The position numbers and the translations under genes were made by a program. Below, in pieces: positions 51,503-59,840 of a DNA stretch of 64,000 bases. The DNA comes from Otis tarda (taxonomy: Eukaryota; Chordata; Aves; Otidiformes; Otididae). The stretch lies in NCBI GenBank assembly GCA_026413225.1, contig CM048576.1:5278501-5342500 (forward strand), written 5' to 3'. Below the pieces are notes generated by a model. That model did no database searches and was not told the DNA's origin. It saw only the letters and a list, made by a program, of their open reading frames with translations. Position 1 is the stretch's first letter. Each line of letters opens with the position of its first letter.

Positions 51503-51783
51503 GACCCCCGACCACCCTTCCCCCCCCTACAAAACGCTAGCCCCCCCAGGCTCAGCCACCGTAGGCCCACCCTTCCCACAATCACGGTACCTAGCAGCCT
51601 GGGGGAGGCAAATAAGGGCGTCCCAGCACCAGGGCTGCCCAGGCAGGACCCAGGCCGCGCCTGTAGCCAGAACCCAATACCCGGAGGAGGCCCCCGCCCC
51701 CCAGCCTCCCGCCTTCCCAAGCGGTTCTCCTTCTCCGAAGCGGCTCCTGGGGCTGAGGGCAGAGAGAAAGAGGGCGAGGGCAG

Positions 51784-52024
51784 GGCATGCCCAGCCCCAC
51801 ACATCCTGGCCCCACGCCTCTGAAAGGCCGGGGCCAGAGATACCCGCCTGCTTACAGGGGGTCCCTCCCGCCGAGCGCAGGGGACAGGCACAGCCCTGCT
51901 TACAGGGCGGTCCCCCTCGCCTCGGCACTCCCAACAAGCCCCACGGAGCCCGAGGCTCCAACCTGCGCCCGAGTTACGGGCCGGCCGCCCTGGCTGCAGC
52001 ACAACACCCCATCTTCAGGAGCTC
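51784..52024 (+). repeat. Block R2, copy 2
   Basis: Second copy of the 49992-50252 segment, here directly abutting the second copy of block R3. The order R2-R3 seen only here suggests that earlier units were rearranged. Confidence 0.88.
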
Positions 52025-52650
52025 CCCTTCCCTCCCGGGGGTGGAGATGGTGGCTCTCACCCTCCTTACAGGGTTGCCCCTCTCTCCGGGCAGCCTAACC
52101 ATGGGGAAACATGGCAGAAGGCCAACAAAAGCAAAGACCTGAGCCCTGGTTACAGGGAGGTCGCCCAGTGCAAAGCCAGCCAGGGCACCAAAAGTGCTGG
52201 GGACACCCTCGTGTGACCACAGCCCTGGTGACAGGGAGGTCCCTTTGCCCAGAGTGCCTTTCTCTTTCCTCCACGTCGGTCTCCCGGGCTTCCTCTGCTC
52301 CTCTTCTCGCTCACTCTTGCCTCGCAGTGCCACACGACGGATGCCTCCTCTGTCTGCTCCACCAGCTGCTGCAGAGGCGAGAGAACGCGGTCGGGACCGA
52401 GAAGGACGCCGGCCGCCGGAGGGAGCTCTCCACAGCACCTACGGTTCCCGAGGGAGCTGTCCGCAGCGGACCCTGGGCGCCGGAGAGAGCTCTCCACAGT
52501 ACCCTCGACCCCTGCCGGTCCTCCCGCCCTTACCTCCTAGGAAAAAAAAAATTAAAAAAAGCAAACCTCGCAGATGGGCTTTTGTCACCGCCTTGGTGTC
52601 GGCTTTTGTCACCGCTTTGGTGCTCCGGTGCTCCCTGCAGGGACGTAGGG
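52019..52650 (+). repeat. Block R3, copy 2, with GC-rich family unit
   Basis: Second R3 copy, running into a full family unit: CTCTTGCCTCGCAGTGCCAC, CACCAGCTGCTGCAGAGGCG, GGACGCCGG, an A-rich stretch at about 52541-52563, and CAAACCTCGCAGATGGGCTT. The segment GGGCTTTTGTCACCGC occurs twice in a row (about 52576-52613). Confidence 0.8.
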
Positions 52651-52819
52651 CGAAGGGCTCTCTGCTGCTCCGGGGTCCCGGCCGCTCCCGACGGGGCTGG
52701 ATCCTCCGCAACCCTGTGGCGATTGCTGACCGCGCCTCCCCGGTACGGCGCCTGAGCCCCCGCACTCCCCATGGCGCTCGCAGCCCCCCGACGGCGACGA
52801 TCGACCCCTTCCCGCCCGC

Positions 52820-52965
52820 CCCGAGACGATTGCGGACCCTTCCCCGGCGACGCCAAAACCCGTCCGCCCCGAGACGATTGCGGACCCTTCGCCAGCGGCG
52901 CCAAAACCCGTCCGCCCCGAGTCGATTGTGGACCCTTCCCCACGAAGGCGATGCCCCCCGCCCGC
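52820..52965. repeat. 48-bp minisatellite, 3 copies
   Basis: Units begin GAGACGATTGCGGACCCTT at 52823 and 52871 and GAGTCGATTGTGG at 52919, exactly 48 bases apart. A weaker fourth unit (GAGGCGATCGCGGACGCT) begins at about 52976. Confidence 0.88.
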
Positions 52966-53154
52966 CTGCCCTCCCCGAGGCGATCGCGGACGCTCCCCGG
53001 ACGGCGGCGACCCCCGCCCGCCCCTTCCCCAGGCGGGTCCTGCTCCCCTTCCCCTCAGACGCCCGCCCGCCTTCTCACACAGGCGCGCGACCGCTGGTGA
53101 CCCCCCCCTCCCCGCGCCTTTTCCCGCCCACCCGTCCGCGAGGCGCCCGCGCGC

Positions 53155-53430
53155 AGCCCTCGCGAGGGGACACCTGCTGCAGCCCTCGCGCGCACCGCCT
53201 CTTCCCGCCCGCCCGCGAGGCGCACGCGCTGCGCACCTGCTGCAGCCCTCGCGCGCGGCGCCTGTTCCCGCCCGCCCGCGAGGCGCACGCGCTGCGCGCC
53301 TGCTGCAGCCCTCGCGCGCGGCGCCTGTTCCCGCCCGCCCGGGAGGCGCACGCGCTGCGCACCTGGTGCAGCCCCTGCGCGCGGCGCCTGTTCCCGCCCG
53401 CCCGCCCGCGAGGCGCCCACGCGCCGCCCT
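53155..53430. repeat. 63-bp GC-rich minisatellite, 4 copies
   Basis: CCTGCTGCAGCCC (CCTGGTGCAGCCC in the last unit) recurs at 53173, 53236, 53299 and 53362, exactly 63 bases apart. The units include TTCCCGCCCGCCCG and GAGGCGCACGCGCTGCGC. Because 63 is a multiple of three and stops are rare at this GC content, open frames with a 21-residue repeat appear on both strands. Confidence 0.92.
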
Positions 53431-53464
53431 GCTGACGGGCCACGCGCCCTGCGCCTGCAAAGCG

Positions 53465-54226
53465 CAACTGGGGAGCCGCTCTGGCGTCAGCCATGACCTC
53501 TGCTCTTAGACTCTTGAACATTTGTCACAAGAAAGACCTACTGGTACCCGATGTGCTATTGCTTCCTTTCTCCAGTGCAATCCTACAGGTGCCAGTAACT
53601 CGGTCTGCTACTGGAGTGCTCCCTCAGCAGCCACATCTGCTGAAGCTGTGAATGCACTACTGGCGGTACAGCCATCTCAGGATCTGGTAGTGGAATCGCC
53701 ATTTGTGACTACCAGCTCTATCAGCTACTCAGAAAACAGTCCAGTGGTTGCACCCCTGGCACCGGCAACCCAGCAGACACCGTCCTGCCATGGGAACTGA
53801 GCAGCTGCACTGTTTTCAGTGCTCAAACTGCACACAACCCTTTGGAAATAGTAAGATCCTCCCTCTTTCCATCTACTCGATACAATCACCACCAGTACAA
53901 GGCACTGGGCAAACACAAGCAAGAACAGGAGAAGTGAATTGGCACCAGTGAGGAGATCAAGTCAGTCTCACAGGACTCTAGCAAAGAAAGGCTCCACTTC
54001 TTAAAATGAGGTTTCATTAAACACACATAGAACAGGAAGGTGCTTGGTCTTTACTAACAGGAATTTCCACATTTAGAATGTGTGGAGGTACTTGATGTCA
54101 ATACAACCTTTGTAAGAGGCACTGCGAAAACATGCAGTGTTAGGTCCAACAAGGTGTAGGCCACATTTTCCAAATCAGCAACAGTCGCAGACGCTGCTCA
54201 AGCACCTGAAAACAACATACAACGCT
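53465..54226. other. Spacer downstream of FDXACB1
   Basis: Composition returns to normal here. This interval should contain the FDXACB1 3' UTR on the minus strand, but no canonical AATAAA was seen. No coding exon was recognised. Confidence 0.5.
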
Positions 54227-55418
54227 CTACCGAAGAGTTACGCACAAGCGTTGGTTTATTTCCTTCCGAAAGAGCAGCTGCATCTCTGCCACCTCTGTCC
54301 GGCTCAGCGCCTTGTCACAGGACTGAAAGGTCAGCCTGTAGCAGAGGCTCTTCCGACCAGTCTCTGACTGCTGGTAACTGTCGATTAACTGGATGGACAC
54401 GACCATTTCACTTGACACCTGCCTAGCAATGGTGTGAAAAGCAACTTCATCAAATGGTTCCTCGTGAGGAACCCAAAAACTGACGTGATGCACATAGGAA
54501 GGTGGATAGAGAGAAAAACTCTTGAAAAGCCTTAACTCTCCTCTAGGAAATTGGCAGGAGAACCGTGTGTCTGATGTCCAGAGTATTCGCCAGTCAGATA
54601 TTCCGCAGATCAGCATGGCTAGGAGGTCAAGATTCAATGAAGCAAAGACAACAACCAACTCACTGCTTACTAGTTCATAATGAGCTGTCCTTATAATTCC
54701 CACGCAGGAGCTCTTCTCACAGGAGCCTGAAGTATCTGTCTCCATACAGATGAAGTACTGAATTTTACCAAGCTGAGATTCAAAAGCAGCAAAGTCATTT
54801 AGCTCAGTTGTTTCAAAGCTCATTGCTTCCTTCAAATTGATATTCGGATTAAAGCCAGAAACAGTCTGGTGAAGAGAATGTATGCTGGTTTTAATGTTAT
54901 TCATCAACATCTCAATACAGCTTTTCTCTATACCCCTGTTAACTGCACATACAAAAACCACCTCATGAAAAACAGGCATGGAGTAAGGAGTGATAAGACA
55001 CTTCCTGAAAACGGGGCCAGAAAGAACATGAAGTGTCCCTGGGAGAACAGCTCCTTTTTGTACCATTGCCTGAGCATAAGGTAGAAGGGAAGGTCTAAGA
55101 TAATACTGGTTTGAAATGCGGCATCCTTCTTGTACATTCACCCAGCCATTCTTATCTGCGTCCCTGCAAAAATCAACGTGGGAAAACAAAACTGCATTTG
55201 CCAGTCCATTAGACATTTCTTCAGTGCTTGGAGTCTCCTCCTCTGGGCTCAGAGTGATCCAGAAGATATTTGAGTGACAAACACCATTGAGGTGACCTTG
55301 GTGGAGCAGAGAAAGGCAGTAGTCAGTGTTCTGTAATGGAAAGGCTTGGCTGAGCTCTGCAGTGAGCTTCTCCTTTACTGTCCGTACTGGATGATTTGAA
55401 TTTAGTTCTAGGAAACCC
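54227..55418 (-). CDS. FDXACB1: FDXACB1 exon 5 (FDX-ACB domain)
   Basis: A single long 1192-bp exon with about 63% of the protein (residues 230-626), beginning [18 protein letters not shown] and ending in TAG. Acceptor tttttcacag; the first base completes an arginine codon. It includes the whole C-terminal FDX-ACB domain. Confidence 0.95.
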
Positions 55419-58400
55419 CTGTGAAAAATAAAAGAGCAAATTACAGATACAACTAAATAGATTTTCTTGAAATGGCTTCCTGTGATCGTAATTGGGGTGC
55501 AGCCATTCACCCAAAACAATCTCAGATATTAAGAGTTTCTAGTAACTATCTGAACAAGCCAAGTGTTGCAATGGCTAAGATGTTTGCAGGACAGTGGTGT
55601 TTGTCTCCAGGTTGCAGTCAAGAATTAACTGCACTTTCACCAGTAAAAAAGGAATGGGACTTAACAATTTCCACTCACCACAGGCATTACCAAACTTGAG
55701 AAATTAATCAAATTACACTGGCCCTGGACAGCCACTGAAGTACACACCAGTTCGCCTAACAGGTTAGCGTTTTTTATCCTAGCTAGCCTTGGTATTGTGG
55801 TATTAGCAGACACCAAGTCAGCTCCTGAATTTCTTCCGTGGTACAGTAAAACACATTAAAGTGTTCATATTTTTTTTGTGCATTCATGTACATAGCAGCT
55901 TGGTCTCAACCACAAAGTTTCTTTTTGTTCTGTAGACTTATTTTTAAGTAGGCCGTAACCACAAGCCACCATGAAGCAGACTTTAAAAAGAAATGGAACA
56001 GGAAATTCTGTAGGGGCGAAAGGAGGAAAAGTGAAACAATTCCATTTTATGACACCTATGCTGGTCATTCCCACTCAGAGCAGGAGTGTGTGCTATTGTC
56101 AAACAGAAATTAATTATAAAACTTACCTATTAATTTTATCCACAAGTACTCGTGGTACTTGAAAAGAAACTTTTCGGCTTTCCAGTTCTATCTCGCAGAT
56201 CATAGGTTTGAAATATGGAAGTGGCATGCTTCGTGTGAAAACGTGGTTTAAAGCACCCTCTACACAGAAAGATTTATCTTGACTCCTAGCAATAAATAAA
56301 AGCAGAGCAAAGTCATTGATGATTTCCTATATTTAATGTGTCACAAGTAAGCATTACATAGACAACTCTATGTAACACTAACACATCTCTTGTTGAATCT
56401 CATATCTTGTTACAAGGTGACAAAAATTCAACACTACCATATTTTCACTGGGCAGGTGGTCCAATATCAGAACAATATGCACAGGAAGGTGGTGCAGCCT
56501 CCATTCCTGGAGACTGAATGCGGCTCTGAGTGACTTGCTCTAGCTGGCTCTGCTTTGCCACGTGGAGTAGGACTAGGTGATTGCTGGAGGTCCCTGCCAA
56601 CATAACCATGTTGTGATTCTGTGATTTTCTGCTAAGCAGATACACATACCGCAGTCCTGCTGCTGTCTTTAGGCTGAGACTGATATTTGTACCGAAATGG
56701 ATCATTTTGACCTTTAAAATTCTAAGATAATCTTATTTTTTAGAGAGTACTTTGCCAAGAAACTTGCATTTTAATCTTGGCTATTCTGCTTAGAGGCAAA
56801 AAAGAATTGTAGCTATTTTAAGGAGAATTAAAGGGAGTTCCTCTCTCCAACAATCAAGATACTAAAATAACATACTAGAGTTTTATAGCATTATAAGAGC
56901 ACGAATAACAACTTTTTAGTTTTGCCACATGAGGTTACCTGTAGCCTGTACACTTATATCCATGGATTGTCTCTGCTTTAAAAGGATGAACATTACTCAA
57001 GATAAATCTAGCTCCTGCTGCCACAGCCACTATTTGCCAGCTGTTGTGCCATTCTCTCCTTGGTTGATCAGCAGGTGTCCCACCCTGTCCATTGCAAAGA
57101 GCCACGTGGACCTCTCCCTCCTCTGTCAGCACTTCTGCGGCGCTGGAAGGAAAGCCATACAACAAGAAAAATCCTGCTAGCACACCCACAAATTTTACAG
57201 TGCCAGAAAAACACCTGTAACATGGCTAGAAAACTGTATCACAGCAGTCAATTAGCATAGAACTACTCCTGGTTTACTCACCTATGGAAAAAGCGGGCAA
57301 GAAGCTCTCTGTTCTTCACTACCCCAGCCTTTTTCCCACAGTGAGGGAAGTTGAAATAAATACAATCAAATTCTCTTTGTTCTGGTAAAAAATAGGCCTT
57401 CAGCTTCGTGCAGTCCACAGAAAACACAACTTCAGCTCCTTCAAAAGTAAAAGAAAAATAAGGCTCTGATGCTTACCATCACGGAAAATTTTAAAGACAG
57501 GTAGCAATTAAAGTCCTCTAGTCCATTTTTAAGCATATCAGAGCAGCATCTGCCAGGCATCTTCCCACTTATGAGCCTTAAAAAGAAGCTGTATCAAAAG
57601 AAGCATGGCCAGCAGGTCGAGGGAAGTGATTCTCCCCCTCTACTCGGCTCTCCTGAGACCCCACCTGCAGTACTGCGTCCAGCTCTGAAGCCCTCAACAT
57701 AAGAAGGACATGGACCTGTTAGAGTGAGTCCAGAGGAGGCCACGAAGATGATCAGAGGGCTGGAGCACCTCTCCTCTGAGGGCAGACTGGGAGAGCTGGG
57801 GCTGTTCAGCCTGGAGAAGAGAAGGCTCCAAGGAGACCTTGCAGCAGCCTTCCAGTACCTAAAGGGGAGCTACAAGAAAGCCAGAGAAGGACTTTTGACA
57901 AGGGCATGCAGGGATAGGACAAGGAATAATGGCTTTAAACTGGAAGAGGGTAGGCTTATATTAGATATAAGGAAGAAATTCTTTATTGTGAGGGTGATGA
58001 GGCACTGGAGCATGTTGTCCAGAGAAGCTGTGGATGCCCCATCCCTGGAATCATTCAAGGTCAGGTTGGACAGGGCTCTGAGCGACCTGGTCTGGTGGGA
58101 GATGTCCCTGCTCCTTGCAGAGGGGGTTGGACTAGATGATCTTTAAGGTCCCCTCCAACCCAAACAATTCTATGATTCTACAATTAGAGAAACCAGAAAG
58201 CTTAGGCTCCCTTTGCTCTCTTGCAGAGACTTGTTAGCTGGCTCCTTGTTTCAGTACTAAGTCAGCCTGATTAGATTTGATTTAGCCTTTTGGACAATCC
58301 AATTCCTTGTGGCAGAAGTGGGCTCCTGAGATGCCCGGAGCACAGAAGGGCTATAAAGTGAAAGACATCACTATAAAGTGATGCCCGGAGTGGTGAACGA

Positions 58401-58779
58401 CAGAGTGATTCACTAGTACACCCGGTAGAACTAAGTCCCTGATTTAAGGCAGACATGCCACCCTGGCTCCCACCTTGAGGAAGAGCGCGGTTACAGCTAG
58501 CAGCTGAGCACTACCGACGCCGCTCCTCTCCCCGTCCCGGCCCCGCTTTGCTCGAGGCCCCCCCCCCGCCACCCTCTCTCCCCACCGGCCGGCCAAGCCC
58601 GCCCACCCACCGCTCTCCCGCAGCCGCCGGATGCTCTCCGCGGCTGCCCCCAGCCGGGACACCTCCTCTTCGCTCTCGTAGCAAGTGGCTACGACGTGGA
58701 TCCCCGCGGCCCCGCACAGGGAGGCCGCGAAGGAGAAGTTGCCCTCCCCGAGCAGCAGGACGCGGCGCAGCGCCGCCAT
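54227..58779 (-). CDS. FDXACB1: FDXACB1, methyltransferase-like/FDX-ACB protein, complete
   Basis: Five coding exons (169, 157, 204, 159 and 1192 bp) total 1881 bp, or 626 residues plus stop; human FDXACB1 is about 624. All phases agree. Residues 1 to about 175 resemble the BMT5-like (DUF2431) Rossmann methyltransferase domain: [14 protein letters not shown] near the start (the SAM-binding loop), [11 protein letters not shown], and [11 protein letters not shown] at about residues 82-92. The last 95 or so residues form a ferredoxin-fold anticodon-binding domain like that at the C-terminus of phenylalanyl-tRNA synthetase: [16 protein letters not shown], then IQLIDSYQ, ending QRLCVTLR. The middle region resembles part of the synthetase. 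The molecular role in vertebrates is poorly known. The start has a strong context (gagATGGCGG), and its [15 protein letters not shown] matches the family start. Upstream in-frame ATGs exist but look untranslated. Confidence 0.95.
56127..56285 (-). CDS. FDXACB1: FDXACB1 exon 4
   Basis: Encodes [20 protein letters not shown] through RVLVDKIN (residues 177-230). Acceptor attgctag, donor AG|gtaagt. Confidence 0.93.
56518..56632 (+). mobile_element. CR1 LINE 3' fragment, FDXACB1 intron 4
   Basis: A diverged CR1 tail with the typical order of segments: GTAGGACTAGGTGATTGCTG, GGAGGTCCCTGCCAAC, then GTTGTGATTCTGTGATTTT. It is much shorter and older than the CR1 in intron 1. Confidence 0.75.
56939..57142 (-). 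CDS. FDXACB1: FDXACB1 exon 3
   Basis: Encodes [20 protein letters not shown] through [13 protein letters not shown] (residues 109-177), the end of the methyltransferase-like fold. Acceptor ccttccag, donor AG|gtaacc. Confidence 0.94.
57282..57438 (-). CDS. FDXACB1: FDXACB1 exon 2
   Basis: Encodes [20 protein letters not shown] through [11 protein letters not shown] (residues 57-109), including the conserved FNFPHCGKK strand-loop. Acceptor cttttgaag, donor AG|gtgagt. Confidence 0.95.
57592..58180 (+). mobile_element. CR1 LINE 3' end, FDXACB1 intron 1
   Basis: About 590 bp of a 5'-truncated CR1 with well-kept segments: CCCCACCTGCAGTACTGCGT, CTGTTCAGCCTGGAGAAGAG, AAGAAATTCTTTATTGTGAG and GGTTGGACTAGATGATCTTT, ending in the CR1-specific ATTCTATGATTCTA repeats. 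It is antisense to FDXACB1. A 140-codon open frame inside (57724-58146) is part of the element, not a gene. Confidence 0.95.
58331..58390. repeat. Short nested direct repeats
   Basis: ATGCCCGGAG occurs at 58331 and 58381, and CTATAAAGTG at 58351 and 58371. Minor local duplication in FDXACB1 intron 1. Confidence 0.7.
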
Positions 58780-59020
58780 CTCGGCAGACAGCGCTCTCTC
58801 ATGACGTTTCCTGCCGGCCCGCCGGCCGCCTGTGCGCTCATCGCTTGTTGATGGCGTAAGGCCCGTCCCCTGTGAGGCCCCGGGCCTCCACGCCTTCGCG
58901 GGGCGCCGCTGCGGGAGCGTCTTCTCCCTTCGGCCGCGGCCTGGGCCTCTACGGGCCTCCCCGCTGCTTCGTCCCCCTCCACGAAGCCCCTGCACAGGGT
59001 CCAAGTAACTGCCGCCTCCC
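58500..59020. promoter_or_regulatory. CpG-rich bidirectional promoter, FDXACB1/CFAP68
   Basis: A CpG-rich interval covering FDXACB1 exon 1 and its upstream flank. FDXACB1 reads left and CFAP68 reads right, as in mammals. A YY1-like GCCGCCATCT (58774-58783, plus strand) overlaps the FDXACB1 start codon. No TATA box was seen. Confidence 0.55.
58611..58779 (-). CDS. FDXACB1: FDXACB1 exon 1 (start codon)
   Basis: Encodes [20 protein letters not shown] through SIRRLRES (residues 1-56 plus one base). Donor G|gtgggt. The start codon lies in a GAGATGGCGGC context that is also a YY1-type site. Confidence 0.93.
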
Positions 59021-59617
59021 CTGGCGAGGGTAGGAGCTGTAGTTGACGGCCACTGCGGTCCCAGGACTGCAAGTTATGGCTTTGGAGAGAACAGCCAGGC
59101 TTTACTGTCGCCTGTTCTACTTGTGTGCCCTCAGCTGCTGCACAGGGCAAGGACACTTTTCAGGAGTCAGATGGATAACGACAGTGGAAGGCTTAAAATT
59201 GGCAAAGGCAGGCTCCAACAGGGACCTTCCACCCGCAGTTCGTGAGGTTCTGGTCCTAGTTCAGGCATTAGGTCCCTGTGGCCTTGGATAAATCCCTTCG
59301 TCTGTTTCAAAGGGTAAGTTACTCTGAGAGGTATCCAGTAAGGTGAAACTGAGAAATGCACTATTAACAGTTTAGGAAAACATATACTTACCATACCACT
59401 CCTCCTGCCCCTCCTCAAAAAAAAAAAAGGAAGAAAAAAAAAAAGCTTTTTGGCATCAAGAAGGAACACAGTTGTTCTCTGATGCCCTCTGTCACGCGTG
59501 GAGTATAGGAGGTCCCTCTGCAGTCACCAAGGGGGTGGAAGGAACAACATTCCATGTCATGTTTCCTGCTGGTGAGATCCAACCTGATCCGAGGGAGCTG
59601 TTGTTTTCTATTGCCAG

Positions 59618-59840
59618 ATCATGTCCAAGATCCGTTGGTACAACTCCCTCCATGTCTCTTTAATGCGTGCTACTGCGCACAGGGAACTATGGATGGAGTG
59701 GGACACCACTTCTAAGTTTTCCCAGTATGGCTGGAGGTGCGCCACCAGTGAAAATGATTACTCAAACCCTTATGGGAAACTGGAATGAAGAGCAATACAA
59801 TATCCAAAGAATTGTGCAGCTTAAGCCACGTCCTTCCCAG
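59618..59840 (+). CDS. CFAP68: CFAP68 exon-like segment A (internal frameshift)
   Basis: A possible acceptor (ttttctattgccag) precedes the segment, and the donor is CAG|gtacgt. The frame from ATG 59621 gives MSKIRWYNSLHVSLMRATAH and continues to YSN; homology then continues one frame over with TLMGNWNEEQYN. The switch lies within 59762-59770. Confidence 0.6.

Larger units (their letters stand above)
48578..52240. repeat. Recurrent near-palindrome CCCTGCTTACAGGG
   Basis: A 14-base motif with 5-bp inverted arms (CCCTG/CAGGG) and variants recurs about 15 times: near 48585, 49684, 49879, 50064, 50124, 50423, 51083, 51156, 51242, 51312, 51854, 51901, 52067, 52151 and 52232. Variants are mainly GGTTACAGGG or TCCTTACAGGG, and GGTC often follows. 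Related TAACGGGGC/TACGGGC forms add about five more. Spacing is irregular. Confidence 0.75.

Noticed and set aside
50792..51823. 343-codon plus-strand open frame
   Set aside because: Lies in duplicated GC-rich repeats, has no family resemblance, and overlaps long frames on the other strand.
53155..53430. CRISPR-like regular spacing
   Set aside because: Units are contiguous 63-bp minisatellite copies without unique spacers, in a vertebrate genome.
52194..53435. 413-codon plus-strand frame with a 21-residue repeat
   Set aside because: Explained by 48-bp and 63-bp minisatellites (multiples of three) in GC-rich DNA; the opposite strand is equally open.
57724..58146. 140-codon plus-strand open frame
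   Set aside because: Internal to the CR1 LINE 3' end.
58779..59004. N-terminal extension of FDXACB1 from an upstream in-frame ATG
   Set aside because: The family starts at [13 protein letters not shown], and the upstream peptide is CpG-island-like low complexity.
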